A program made the translations under genes and the position numbers. 64,000 nt of DNA from Deltaproteobacteria bacterium RIFCSPHIGHO2_01_FULL_43_49 (GTDB lineage: Bacteria > UBA10199 > SPLOWO2-01-44-7). Positions 1 through 7,780 of the stretch are shown piece after piece (position 1 is the stretch's first letter; each line of letters begins with the position of its first letter). The stretch spans positions 65,148 to 129,147 of the forward strand of contig MGRG01000005.1 of the NCBI GenBank assembly GCA_001798075.1, written 5' to 3'. Below the pieces are notes generated by a model. It ran no database searches. It saw only the letters and a list, made by a program, of their open reading frames with translations, and had not been told where the DNA came from.

Positions 1-366
1 AAAATTTTAAAATGGTGTGTGGAAGGTTATCATTTGATTTTGACAACAGGCGGAACAGGATTGGGTCCCCGCGATGTTACTTCTGAGGCAACCCAAGAAA
101 TTATTGAAAGAGAAATCCCAGGCATTATGGAGGCGGCCCGCTCCTTTGGACAAGATCGGACCCCCTACGCCATGCTCTCACGGGGCGTTGCTGGACTTAA
201 AGGAAAAGCCCTGATTGTGAATTTGCCGGGTTCTTCTCAAGGAACTAAAGAATCGTTAGACGCCATTTTCCCTGCGATTTTGCATAGCTACAAAATGATG
301 GCCGGCGAAGGACATGGAGAAAATCCGAAATCCGAAATCCGAAATCCGAAATTGGAGAAAAAATGA
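1..366 (+). CDS. MogA/MoaB-family molybdopterin adenylyltransferase, C-terminal part
   Basis: The gene is open at the left edge of the window, so only about 121 C-terminal residues are visible. The readable part begins KILKWCVEGYHLILTTGGTG, which carries the TTGGTG substrate-binding motif followed by GPRDVT, both diagnostic of the MogA/MoaB/CinA fold. This family adenylylates molybdopterin before molybdenum insertion by MoeA. The segment NLPGSSQGTKESL is the usual second signature (NLPG.P). The last 15 or so residues (NPKSEIRNPKLEKK) come from four tandem copies of a 7-base repeat (321-348) and look like an extraneous tail. The stop overlaps the next start as ATGA. Whether it is Mog- or MoaB-like cannot be settled without the N-terminus. 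Confidence 0.9.
   Translation, partial: KILKWCVEGYHLILTTGGTGLGPRDVTSEATQEIIEREIPGIMEAARSFGQDRTPYAMLSRGVAGLKGKALIVNLPGSSQGTKESLDAIFPAILHSYKMMAGEGHGENPKSEIRNPKLEKK
321..348. repeat. Four tandem copies of heptamer AAATCCG
   Basis: AAATCCG occurs four times head to tail, and a fifth degenerate copy (AAATTGG) follows. It is read in frame as the C-terminal tail of the mog/moaB-like gene, ending 16 bases before its stop codon. A second 7-base-period repeat of different sequence lies at 6607-6631, also at a gene boundary. Confidence 0.9.
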
Positions 367-1103
367 TGTTTATTTTAGCTCCAATTTTTTTTCTTATTGC
401 TTGTGTCTATTCCATCGTGGGACTTGCAGGCGGATCTTCTTATCTGGCGGCCCTTGCGTGGATGGGACTGCCGCGCGAAACGCTCGTTCCACTGGCTTTG
501 GTTTGTAACCTTGTCGTTTCTGCCCAAGGAACTTATTCCTACAGAAAAGCCGGTTTCTTTCGTCCCCAACTTTTTTGGCCCTTGGCTTTAAGCAGCGTCC
601 CCTTTGCCTTTTTAGGAGGCCTGACTCCTATCAGCGACACAACATTTTATTTGTTGCTCGGTGTTTCCCTATTGTTAGCGGCAGTCAGAATGTTTGTGTA
701 CCAGCCAAAAGGTACCAGGTACCTTTTACAACAATCTCACAAAAGGTACCTGGTACCTTTTGGAGCTTTACTAGGATACTTGGCTGGCCTCATCGGATTA
801 GGCGGCGGGATTTTTCTAGCCCCCCTCCTCATTCTCTCAGGCACGACCGATGCAAAACAAACAGCGGCCGTAACGGCCCCATTTATCCTTGTTAATTCTC
901 TATCTGGTTTGGCTGCGCATGCAAATCATTTGACACCTTCACTTTTTTCTCAATCGATTCCGCTTATATTAGCTGTCGGTGTTGGTGGGTGGTTGGGCTC
1001 TCGTTTGGGCGCTTATCGCTTGCAGCCCATCTGGGTGCAACGAACAGGGGCTGTTCTGCTAAGCCTTGTCAGTTTCAAAATTCTAGGGAGGATTCCATTG
1101 TGA
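363..1103 (+). CDS. TauE/SafE-family membrane transporter (anion permease)
   Basis: This 246-residue, very hydrophobic protein has about eight predicted membrane segments. It shows the two-fold repeat of the TauE/SafE/YfcA family: IVGLAGGSSYLAAL near residues 18-32 and LIGLGGGIFLAPLL near residues 139-152. Family members export or import sulfite, sulfoacetate and other small anions. It overlaps the upstream Mo-cofactor gene (ATGA) and moeA (GTGA), so it is translated as part of the molybdenum-cofactor operon. A role in oxyanion or molybdate handling is an inference from context only. A pair of 21-bp palindromes (705-763) lies inside the gene and encodes a hydrophilic loop between the two halves. 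Confidence 0.8.
   Translation: MMFILAPIFFLIACVYSIVGLAGGSSYLAALAWMGLPRETLVPLALVCNLVVSAQGTYSYRKAGFFRPQLFWPLALSSVPFAFLGGLTPISDTTFYLLLGVSLLLAAVRMFVYQPKGTRYLLQQSHKRYLVPFGALLGYLAGLIGLGGGIFLAPLLILSGTTDAKQTAAVTAPFILVNSLSGLAAHANHLTPSLFSQSIPLILAVGVGGWLGSRLGAYRLQPIWVQRTGAVLLSLVSFKILGRIPL
705..763. repeat. 23-bp perfect inverted repeat made of two palindromes, inside a gene
   Basis: The left arm 705-727 and right arm 741-763 are exact reverse complements, separated by a 13-base loop (728-740). Each arm is itself an odd palindrome: AAAAGGTACC, one centre base, then GGTACCTTTT. The element is read in frame within the transporter (residues about 115-134, PKGTRYLLQQSHKRYLVPFG) without breaking it. It sits at the junction between the protein's two repeated halves. 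Confidence 0.95.
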
Positions 1104-2338
1104 TTACCGTTGAAGAGGCCAAACAAATTGTCACCAGCGAAATTCCAAAAGGACCAAAAATAACTTTGCCCCTTCAAGAAGCATCTGGCAGAATACTTGC
1201 CGAAGATGTCTTCTCCTTGTTGGATTCTCCTTTGTTTAACGCATCGGCAATGGATGGTTTTGCGATCCACCACGAAGAGACTTATCGTGCCAGCCGCGCC
1301 TTTCCTTCCTATTTTAAAATAACGGGCCTTGTTGCAGCGGGTGATGTTCCAAGCAAACCCTTAGGGAAAAATGAAGCGATCAAAGTCATGACAGGCGCGA
1401 TGATCCCCCAAGGGGCGACCGCGGTGATCCCACAAGAAGAAGTTTTGCCCTCCACTACAACATTGGAGGGCAGGCAAGATCGCTCTGCAACGATTCTGAT
1501 TACAAGAGAGGTGAAAGAAGGGGAACATCTCCGACGCAAAGGAGAAGAAATCAAGCAAGGCGGGCTAGCCCTCTCAAAAAATACCCACTTAACAAGTGGT
1601 GCTATCGGATTTTTAGCATCGCTGGGTGTCCTCAACGTTCCTGTTTATGCGCCACCTCGTATTTTTATTCTCCCCACCGGTTCGGAATTGGTTCGGGATA
1701 TCTCCGAAGTGACACCAGGAAAAATTATGGAAAGTAATTCTTTCTGTTTAAGCAGTGCCATGAGCGAAATGAAGATCGAACCAAAAATTTCTTCACCCGT
1801 TCCCGATGTGAACAAGGTGTTGTTTGCCATCATAGAACAAGCCATCAAAAATTATGATCTTCTCCTTATCACCGGAGGTGTTTCGGTTGGGACCTTCGAT
1901 CTGGTCAAAGAGATTTTAGAAAAACTCAATGTCAAAACTTTGTTTTGGCAAGTTGCTCAAAAACCGGGAAAGCCCCTTTATTTTGGAAAATGCGGTTCCA
2001 CCCTTGTTTTCGGATTGCCAGGAAATCCGGCCTCCAGCCTCGTCTGTTTTTATGAATATGTGCGTCCCGCCATCTTAAAATGGCTAGGCTATCAGGACTG
2101 TTTTCTTTCACAAGATAGGGCAAGGCTCGTAAACTCCTTTTCCAAAAAAGAGGGGAGAACCCATTTTATTCGAGCACGAACTGAAAAAAAGAATGGCAAC
2201 TTTTGGGTGCACGTTCCAGAAGGACAGGAATCCCATCGAATGCAATCCTTCGCAGAGGCAAACTCTTTTTTAGTGGTTCCCCAGGAAATCACAGAACTCA
2301 AAGAGGGTGAGGAAGTCACCATTCATTGGCTACCATGA
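1100..2338 (+). CDS. moeA: Molybdopterin molybdotransferase MoeA
   Basis: MoeA inserts molybdate into adenylylated molybdopterin to give mature Mo-cofactor. The GTG at 1100 is chosen because an AGGGAGG ribosome site lies just upstream and it overlaps the previous stop as GTGA. The reading frame extends further upstream but that part only shadows the transporter gene. The 412 residues match the family length. Visible motifs are NASAMDGFAI (N-terminal domain), VMTGAMIPQGATAVIPQE, LLITGGVSVGTFD with the conserved Asp, and GLPGNPASSLVCF (active-site Pro/Ser loop), followed by the C-terminal beta-barrel. It is the central gene of the Mo-cofactor operon and overlaps moaD by ATGA. Confidence 0.97.
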   Translation: MITVEEAKQIVTSEIPKGPKITLPLQEASGRILAEDVFSLLDSPLFNASAMDGFAIHHEETYRASRAFPSYFKITGLVAAGDVPSKPLGKNEAIKVMTGAMIPQGATAVIPQEEVLPSTTTLEGRQDRSATILITREVKEGEHLRRKGEEIKQGGLALSKNTHLTSGAIGFLASLGVLNVPVYAPPRIFILPTGSELVRDISEVTPGKIMESNSFCLSSAMSEMKIEPKISSPVPDVNKVLFAIIEQAIKNYDLLLITGGVSVGTFDLVKEILEKLNVKTLFWQVAQKPGKPLYFGKCGSTLVFGLPGNPASSLVCFYEYVRPAILKWLGYQDCFLSQDRARLVNSFSKKEGRTHFIRARTEKKNGNFWVHVPEGQESHRMQSFAEANSFLVVPQEITELKEGEEVTIHWLP

Positions 2339-2574
2339 ATACACGCATTTTACTTTTTGCAGGCCTTAGAGAACGTTTAAACAAAAGCGAAGTTCAACTG
2401 GACCTTCCTCAAGGGACAAAGGTTTGTGAAATCCTCCCTATCTTGTTTGGTGAGGAAGCTGCAAAGTTAACAAGGTGCACATTATTCGCCATCAATCAGA
2501 ATTATGTAACACCCGAAACAGAATTGCACGATGGGGATGAGCTGACTTTAATTCCACCCGTGGCAGGAGGGTAA
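2335..2574 (+). CDS. moaD: Molybdopterin synthase small subunit MoaD
   Basis: A 79-residue beta-grasp protein that ends in the essential Gly-Gly (PPVAGG), which is thiocarboxylated and donates sulfur to precursor Z inside the MoaD-MoaE heterotetramer. The N-terminus MNTRILLFAGLRERL matches the family. The ATG at 2335 overlaps the moeA stop (ATGA). A TTG nine bases earlier is possible but less likely. The stop abuts the moaE start. Activation requires an E1-like MoeB, and a candidate lies at 37176-37979. Confidence 0.95.
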   Translation: MNTRILLFAGLRERLNKSEVQLDLPQGTKVCEILPILFGEEAAKLTRCTLFAINQNYVTPETELHDGDELTLIPPVAGG

Positions 2575-2988
2575 ATGAATCAGATCGTTATCACAAAAGA
2601 GCCGATTTGCATTGTCCGACTCATGGAAGAACTTTCTCAACACGATTGTTGTGGGGCACTTGTCTGGTTTGCCGGAATTGTGCGAAATGAAAATGATGGA
2701 AAACCGGTGAATCAAATTTACTATGAATGCTATGAGCCCATGGCAAAGAAGGAACTTGAAAAAATTGTTCAAGAGGCAAGACAAAAATGGCCGATACACC
2801 AAATCAACATTACCCACCATGTTGGAGCACTGCCCGTGGGGAGCGTCAGTTTGATCGTTATCGCAACAGCGCCCCATCGCAAAGAAGCCTTTGACGCCGT
2901 TCAATATGTTGTGGATGAACTAAAAAAAAGAGTCCCTATTTGGAAAAAGGAAACCTATGAGAGTGGTCAGGAAGAATGGCTCCACTAA
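2575..2988 (+). CDS. moaE: Molybdopterin synthase catalytic subunit MoaE
   Basis: A 137-residue MoaE that pairs with MoaD to convert cyclic pyranopterin monophosphate into molybdopterin. Visible family motifs are ALVWFAGIVRNENDGK, YYECYEPMA, the HHVG.LPVG segment and the catalytic-end motif RVPIWKKE with its conserved lysines. The ribosome site GGAGGG lies immediately before the ATG, which directly follows the moaD stop. Confidence 0.96.
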   Translation: MNQIVITKEPICIVRLMEELSQHDCCGALVWFAGIVRNENDGKPVNQIYYECYEPMAKKELEKIVQEARQKWPIHQINITHHVGALPVGSVSLIVIATAPHRKEAFDAVQYVVDELKKRVPIWKKETYESGQEEWLH

Positions 2989-3541
2989 AAATCCCCGTGT
3001 TGCTGTCGTTTTGACGGGAGGCCAAAGCAGGCGATTTGGATCGAACAAGGCCACTGCAAAAATAGGAAACCAAACATTTTTAGAAATCCTTACAAAAACA
3101 CTCCGAGGCTCTCACTTTAAAGTTTTCTTGAGTACGGCCACCACAGATCTTTTCCCCGGCGGAGGCCCTCTACAAGCCCTGCACGGGGCGTTTTCGTACT
3201 ACCCTTTCCCTAAAATATTATTCGTTGCTTGTGATATGCCGCTTGTTGTTCCGGTTGTTCTTGAAGAGCTTTGGAAAGAAAGTGCGGGGGCCGATGTTGC
3301 TTTCTTGAAGAATAACGGAAAGGTTTGTCCACTACCGGGGGTCTATTCCAGAAAAATACTTTCTTATTCGAAAAAATTATTGGCTGACGGAAAAAGAGAT
3401 TTAAAATCCCTTTTAAAAACAGACCTGACGACCAAAAGCCTTCCAGAGAGTCATTGGCAAGCCTTGGACCCGGAGGCAAAATCGATTTACAACATCAACA
3501 CTTTGAAGGACCTAGAGTTTGTCAGCGAGAATCTGCCTTAA
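2957..3541 (+). CDS. mobA: Molybdenum cofactor guanylyltransferase MobA-like
   Basis: This 194-residue nucleotidyltransferase attaches GMP to Mo-molybdopterin to form the bis-MGD cofactor used by DMSO-reductase-family enzymes. The diagnostic N-terminal loop is present (VLTGGQSRRFGSNKA), as is the metal-binding CDMPLV motif. The start overlaps moaE by 32 bases, and nearby GTG codons are possible alternatives. The gene runs convergent into the DsrE-like gene with a 4-base overlap. Its presence fits the large MGD-dependent oxidoreductase encoded downstream on the other strand. Confidence 0.93.
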   Translation: MRVVRKNGSTKNPRVAVVLTGGQSRRFGSNKATAKIGNQTFLEILTKTLRGSHFKVFLSTATTDLFPGGGPLQALHGAFSYYPFPKILFVACDMPLVVPVVLEELWKESAGADVAFLKNNGKVCPLPGVYSRKILSYSKKLLADGKRDLKSLLKTDLTTKSLPESHWQALDPEAKSIYNINTLKDLEFVSENLP

Positions 3542-3891
3542 AACGTGAGCACTTTGTCGGATTCGATGACCCACTGAGCCAGTTCACTCATCGTGCCAAT
3601 TTGAGCTCCCTCCATGAGTTTTAAATCTTTGATGCCACGGGCCTCCGCGCACGTCTTGCACATTTTGACCTGCCCTCCTTTATTGAGAACCGCCTTGAAC
3701 ATCCTTTCCACATTATAAAAACCATCAGGTGTGGACTGATTTGGAAGGACTGCGGTGACGGCATCGGCCATCAGAAAGATACGGATTAAGGATTCCGCAT
3801 GTTCCTTTTGAAACATCATAGCGAGCCGGAGGGCGTTGTAAACTTTCTCGGACCCATAAGGGGCATCGTTTAAAATCATCAAGATCTTCAT
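3538..3891 (-). CDS. DsrE/DsrF-like family protein
   Basis: A 117-residue small alpha/beta protein of the DsrE/YchN type. It has an N-terminal strand MKILMILNDAPYG, then the segment QVKMCKTCAEARG, whose cysteines occupy the position of the persulfide-carrying Cys in DsrE/TusD. Family members relay sulfur or act in hexameric complexes of unknown role. It is the last gene of the molybdoenzyme operon, 13 bases after the porin, with ribosome site TAGGAGAT before the ATG. A sulfur-related role for the operon is suggested but not demonstrated. Confidence 0.8.
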   Translation of the reverse strand: MKILMILNDAPYGSEKVYNALRLAMMFQKEHAESLIRIFLMADAVTAVLPNQSTPDGFYNVERMFKAVLNKGGQVKMCKTCAEARGIKDLKLMEGAQIGTMSELAQWVIESDKVLTF

Positions 3892-3904
3892 AGTTTATCT
3901 CCTA

Positions 3905-5167
3905 TCAAAAATTCACCTGTGTTTGGGCATACAGGAAATGGGCATCTTCGGCCATGCCGGTCTCCGCTAAAAAATCTTCAGCCTTGAAAAAAGAATAGCC
4001 CAGCAAAAAGTTGGCCCATTGATTCCATTTGTATTTCAAAAGCCAATCGATTTCTTGTCCGGCAAAACGGGAGGCGACTGCGCTACCAGCCCTTCCTTGC
4101 GCACCACTGGCTAGGAAAAGGCCGTTGGCCGGTTCCATCAGAAAAAAGGCATGATAATCCAGCGAAGTAGTGAGACCTTTGACGGGCGTTACCTCCAATG
4201 TAAATCGGGGGTTGTGCATGTTTCGCCACCCAACCAGATCCATATAGCCATATTTGAAATGATTGGTTGGAAAAAGATTATTGAAGGTTTTGACTTTGCC
4301 ACTCGTGGGCGCTTCATCTCCCGAGGCGGCATTGTATTCTAGCCCCAAGCGAGGTTGCCATGCGGTTTCAAAAGTATAACCCCCATGGGCATGGGCGGCA
4401 TAGGCAAAAATATCGCTTAAGCCCGACTCGCCGAGTTGTAATGCAGCCTCCAACCCATAATCCCATTTTTCACCAATCGTTCCCGCCAAACGATCCCCAA
4501 CAGTATAAACGGTCAGGGCTCTCCCACCCAAACCGCCGTCATTGTCTCTCAGGACAAAAAAGTAGGGTTCATAATCGAGGGATTCCAAAACATCGAAGTG
4601 GCCATAGAGTCCTCCAAAATATTGATTGCCAGCCGCTCGTTGAATCCAGGAAAAAAATCCATCGAGCCAAAATTTTTGCCATTCCAACTTCACTTTTCCT
4701 GCATCAAAGTTGCGGCCGACATTAGACCAGCCAAAAGCTCCAACAAGTCGTTCGTCCCCATAAGACAACTCCTGACGGCCCAAACGAAGGGAAATGGGAG
4801 AGCCATTGATTTTGACAAAGTCAATGTAGCCCTGGTGCAGATCCAAATCATCCACATTTGCCGTGTTGGCAACGGTCGATTCCTCCTGGGCAAAACTCCT
4901 GGAAAACTGGGGTTGTATAAAAACGTGAATTCCCTCCGTGGGAATGACTTCAACAAAAGGACGCACCCTCATTAAAACAAAGGAATCCTTTGCCGGAGTC
5001 GTCCGATTGGTCTGGGCAAAGGAGTTAAAATCGATGAGGGTTTCACTGCGCAGCCTTATTTCCCCGCCCCATTTGAATTGGACTTCCTTTTTTTCTTCGG
5101 CAAAAACAGCCGATGCAAAAAAACAAAGGCCAAAAAGGAGAACGAAAGACCATTTTACAAACTGCAT
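3905..5167 (-). CDS. Outer-membrane porin, alginate-export-like beta-barrel
   Basis: A 420-residue protein with a clear Sec signal peptide (cleavage near SAVFA/EEKK). It has alternating amphipathic strands rich in aromatic residues and a C-terminal phenylalanine (AQTQVNF), as expected for outer-membrane barrels. The pattern GGEIRLRSE ... RLGRQELSYGDERLVGAF ... resembles the alginate_exp (AlgE-like) family, often found next to type II DMSO-reductase-family operons. It probably admits the substrate of the periplasmic enzyme. It overlaps the upstream TorD-like gene by 13 bases, which supports a single transcript. Alginate export itself is unlikely because no alginate genes are nearby. Confidence 0.82.
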   Translation of the reverse strand: MQFVKWSFVLLFGLCFFASAVFAEEKKEVQFKWGGEIRLRSETLIDFNSFAQTNRTTPAKDSFVLMRVRPFVEVIPTEGIHVFIQPQFSRSFAQEESTVANTANVDDLDLHQGYIDFVKINGSPISLRLGRQELSYGDERLVGAFGWSNVGRNFDAGKVKLEWQKFWLDGFFSWIQRAAGNQYFGGLYGHFDVLESLDYEPYFFVLRDNDGGLGGRALTVYTVGDRLAGTIGEKWDYGLEAALQLGESGLSDIFAYAAHAHGGYTFETAWQPRLGLEYNAASGDEAPTSGKVKTFNNLFPTNHFKYGYMDLVGWRNMHNPRFTLEVTPVKGLTTSLDYHAFFLMEPANGLFLASGAQGRAGSAVASRFAGQEIDWLLKYKWNQWANFLLGYSFFKAEDFLAETGMAEDAHFLYAQTQVNF

Positions 5168-5817
5168 TGAACCTCCTCCTCGGAGAGCTGGGGAAGTGAT
5201 ATGGGAAGAGGAAAGGGTTGGATGTTAAAAAAGTCAAATTCTTTTTTAAGCCAGATTTTTAAGAGACTCCCCAAAGTTTTATAGTAGCCGTGGGTTGTTC
5301 TCTCCTGCAAACGGTTTGCAAAAATTTCTCCCCATCTTCCCAAATGGTCCAGAAGAAATTTTTTCTGGGCCTCGAATGTGGTTTGAGCCTCTTCGAGCAA
5401 TCCCTCTTCTAATGCAAAGGCTTCTTTGAGAGCCATGTAACTTAAAAATGCCAATTCCATTTTGATGGAATCTGGGGGGCCTTCGTTTGTTAAGAATTGC
5501 AACTGAAAGGCCTTATAAAAGGCTGTGACATCCCCCAATATGGGGCCTCTTTCAACCAGTTGATAGCTCCCTTCACAAGAAGGGCAAGCCACCTTTGTTG
5601 AAAAAAGCCGAAGGGACTCCTGGGCTACCTCATCGACGGAAACTTTTGAAAGCACCGACGCAAATTCTTTGAGTGGGAGAAATTCTTTCCAAAGATCGTT
5701 AACGATTTCTTTTAATTCTCCCAAGGTCTTGGATGTGGGGGTATCCAATCCGAGGGCTAAAATCCGATAGAGATCGGCGCGAAACAAATTATATTGAATT
5801 TTTTTATGATCTTTCAT
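5155..5817 (-). CDS. TorD/NarJ-like molybdoenzyme maturation chaperone
   Basis: A 220-residue, mostly helical protein that resembles the cytoplasmic delta chaperones of DMSO-reductase-family enzymes (TorD, NarJ, EbdD). These bind the apo-alpha subunit and its twin-arginine leader before cofactor loading. The segment YRILALGLDTPTSKTLGELK and the central CPSCEGSYQ are reminiscent of that family, and the usual Y/F..LF conserved core follows (GDVTAFYKAFQLQ). The ATG at 5817 overlaps the gamma-subunit stop (ATGA). An upstream in-frame codon is less likely. The assignment leans on operon position, since sequence conservation in this family is weak. Confidence 0.83.
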   Translation of the reverse strand: MKDHKKIQYNLFRADLYRILALGLDTPTSKTLGELKEIVNDLWKEFLPLKEFASVLSKVSVDEVAQESLRLFSTKVACPSCEGSYQLVERGPILGDVTAFYKAFQLQFLTNEGPPDSIKMELAFLSYMALKEAFALEEGLLEEAQTTFEAQKKFLLDHLGRWGEIFANRLQERTTHGYYKTLGSLLKIWLKKEFDFFNIQPFPLPISLPQLSEEEVQCSL

Positions 5818-6677
5818 TTTTTTGCTTCCAAAACTAGAGGAATCCAAGGGGCATAATTTTTTCTGGCCCCCACATTTTTACTGGAGCCTTCCCAGATTGC
5901 AAAGGCGATCAGGCTGTTTTTCCCCGCTTTCAAAACAGGGTCGTTGGGATCTCTGGTTGTCATTTTGTGCGCAAGGACAACCGTCCATTTTCCATTTTCC
6001 CAAGAGCCCCAGGCAAACGAATCTTCAACAGATTGATGAGTCAGAGTGCCAAAACCTGCCGCCACCAATTCTTCCACCGGAGTTTTTCTTGCGGGTTCAG
6101 AGATGGGATTTTTCACTTGGGTTGCGGCCTGAATCCCAAATTGATAGGTTTCAAAATAAGTATTGGGATACAGATCTTTGACTGTCTGATAATGATCTTC
6201 AATATCTTGCTGCCAGATGGCCTTCCAGTGGATGATCTCCACAGGAAAATCTTTCCCCCCCATGAAGGGAGAGGTCTTATCCATCTCTTTCAGAGGAAAC
6301 TGAATGGCGCAGGCATCACTGGCATGATCGAGACTAACATTGGCATCTCTTGTTTTATCTTCCCATTCCAAACGGGCTGCAACCCATTTATTATTATGGA
6401 GTGCCTTGACCTTCAACTGCGACACCGTGGTTTTGAAAATGGAGGGGGTTGTGATGTTTTGTGGAAGCATTTGAATGATTTGTTCTGAAATCTGATTCCA
6501 TTCTGCCGCATTTGGATTTAGTTTTTCAAAAAAAGAGTTCCCCAAAACAACATGGGGTGCACGGATTTCTTGAGCCATAGCCAAAGAAGAAAGGAAAAAA
6601 AACATGGAACTTAGAACATAGAACTTAGAACGAGAAGTCCTAAGCAGTGTTATGACGATACACTTGAAGTTTTGCAT
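5814..6677 (-). CDS. Type II DMSO-reductase-family gamma subunit, heme-b binding
   Basis: A 287-residue secreted protein related to the monoheme cytochrome b subunits of ethylbenzene dehydrogenase, selenate reductase and chlorate reductase. Those subunits pass electrons between the beta subunit and periplasmic carriers. The start at 6677 is chosen for its ribosome site (AGGGAG, 7 bases away), which gives a 38-base overlap with the beta gene. The leader MQNFKCIVITLLRTSRSK...FFFLSSLAMA/QE has a basic front and hydrophobic core. A frame continuing to 6980 only shadows the beta gene. The heme-ligand residues cannot be assigned by eye. The leader is partly encoded by a heptamer repeat. Confidence 0.85.
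   Translation of the reverse strand: MQNFKCIVITLLRTSRSKFYVLSSMFFFLSSLAMAQEIRAPHVVLGNSFFEKLNPNAAEWNQISEQIIQMLPQNITTPSIFKTTVSQLKVKALHNNKWVAARLEWEDKTRDANVSLDHASDACAIQFPLKEMDKTSPFMGGKDFPVEIIHWKAIWQQDIEDHYQTVKDLYPNTYFETYQFGIQAATQVKNPISEPARKTPVEELVAAGFGTLTHQSVEDSFAWGSWENGKWTVVLAHKMTTRDPNDPVLKAGKNSLIAFAIWEGSSKNVGARKNYAPWIPLVLEAKK
6607..6631. repeat. Heptamer tandem repeat within the gamma-subunit leader
   Basis: GAACTTA, GAACATA, GAACTTA and a partial GAAC follow one another with a 7-base period. The repeat is translated on the - strand as part of the signal peptide of the gamma subunit, just after the beta gene ends. Confidence 0.85.
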
Positions 6678-7764
6678 CGAACATCTCCCTTTCGAAGAAA
6701 GGTTCCGTGAACGGAACCCGGACGACTTCCTCTCCCTTTTCATTAAAACCAATGGCCTCTTTTTCATTGTAGGCAAACCGTGTAATAATTTTTGAGGTAT
6801 TCCCAAAAAGTAAAAAGGCGGCCAAAAGTTTTGGGTCACTTCTAACTGCCTTATATGTCTGAATGGCTTCATCAACACCCGGTCCAAACATCTGCAAGAG
6901 AAACTCCCGTGGAACATGAACGGGCGGAATATAATAAACATTCGGTTCTGTTCCCGATTGCGGATAAAGGGGGAGGGCAACTTTTTTGATCAGGACAATG
7001 TAATCAAGGGGGTTGTCCTCTTTTGCCTCGCCAGGTTTGGAAAGCCAGCTCATGAGGCGGATTTTTCCAATACAAGTTTGAACACAGCGCGGCTGCTCCC
7101 CCTTTTCCAAAAGCGGGTAACAAGCGATACATTTTTCAGATGTCCTTGTAACCATATTGAAAAAAACTTTTTTATAAGGACAGGCTTTGACGCATTCTTT
7201 GTAGCCGCGACAGCGAGTTTGATCGACTAAGACAATTCCATCGTCTCTTTTATAAATGGCTTTTCTGGGGCAGGCAGCCAAACAGGCAGGATAGGTGCAG
7301 TGGTTGCAGATGCGAGTCAGATAAAACATCCAGGCATTGTGGACACTTCCAAAAAAGGCCCCTTTTTCAATAAGACCGAAAACTTCATCCTCACCGACAT
7401 TGGGATTGGCATAGTCTTCATAAGCAGGAAGGTGTCCCTTTATTCTTTCCCCTGCCGGAGGTTCTTCAAAAACCGTTTTTCCAGTGTAGGTATCGCCCTC
7501 CCATGTTTGCTCCCCAAGATTTTTTAAAAGCTTAACGTCCCAGGCCTTAGGATAAAAACCATACGGCTTTGTCTCCGTGTTATTCCAAAACATGCTTTCC
7601 TGGCCGGGGCCGGAGGTCCAGGTTGTTTTACAAGCAGACGAACAGGTTTGGCAGGCAATGCACTTGTTGGTATCAAAGACATAAGCCACCTGTTTTTTAG
7701 GCCTTTTGTCCTCATAGGGATATTCCATCTCGCGACCGATTTGCCAATTTTTGACTTTGGGCAT
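6640..7764 (-). CDS. Molybdoenzyme beta subunit with four Fe-S cluster motifs (NarH/EbdB type)
   Basis: A 374-residue iron-sulfur subunit that carries electrons between the alpha-subunit Mo site and the gamma-subunit heme. Four cysteine groups are visible: CIACQTCSSACKTTW near residue 35, CNHCTYPACLAACP near 155, CRGYKECVKACP near 185, and CIACYPLL.....CVQTC near 213. In the fourth group a long insertion separates the first and second cysteine pairs, as in the NarH/EbdB branch. There is no export signal, so it is expected to be co-exported with alpha through Tat. It lies 117 bases after alpha in the same operon and overlaps gamma. Confidence 0.93.
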   Translation of the reverse strand: MPKVKNWQIGREMEYPYEDKRPKKQVAYVFDTNKCIACQTCSSACKTTWTSGPGQESMFWNNTETKPYGFYPKAWDVKLLKNLGEQTWEGDTYTGKTVFEEPPAGERIKGHLPAYEDYANPNVGEDEVFGLIEKGAFFGSVHNAWMFYLTRICNHCTYPACLAACPRKAIYKRDDGIVLVDQTRCRGYKECVKACPYKKVFFNMVTRTSEKCIACYPLLEKGEQPRCVQTCIGKIRLMSWLSKPGEAKEDNPLDYIVLIKKVALPLYPQSGTEPNVYYIPPVHVPREFLLQMFGPGVDEAIQTYKAVRSDPKLLAAFLLFGNTSKIITRFAYNEKEAIGFNEKGEEVVRVPFTEPFFEREMFDAKLQVYRHNTA

Positions 7765-7780
7765 GGTTTACCTTTTCGCT

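Noticed and set aside
989-1099. Upstream extension of the moeA reading frame
   Set aside because: The extension overlaps the transporter gene in another frame and encodes residues unlike MoeA. The GTG at 1100 has the ribosome site and the GTGA coupling.
3905-5167. Alginate secretion role for the porin
   Set aside because: No alginate synthesis genes are nearby, and the gene is overlapped by and co-transcribed with the molybdoenzyme genes.
6678-6980. Upstream extension of the gamma-subunit frame
   Set aside because: It lies wholly within the beta-subunit gene and has no leader-like sequence. The start at 6677 has a ribosome site and a signal peptide.
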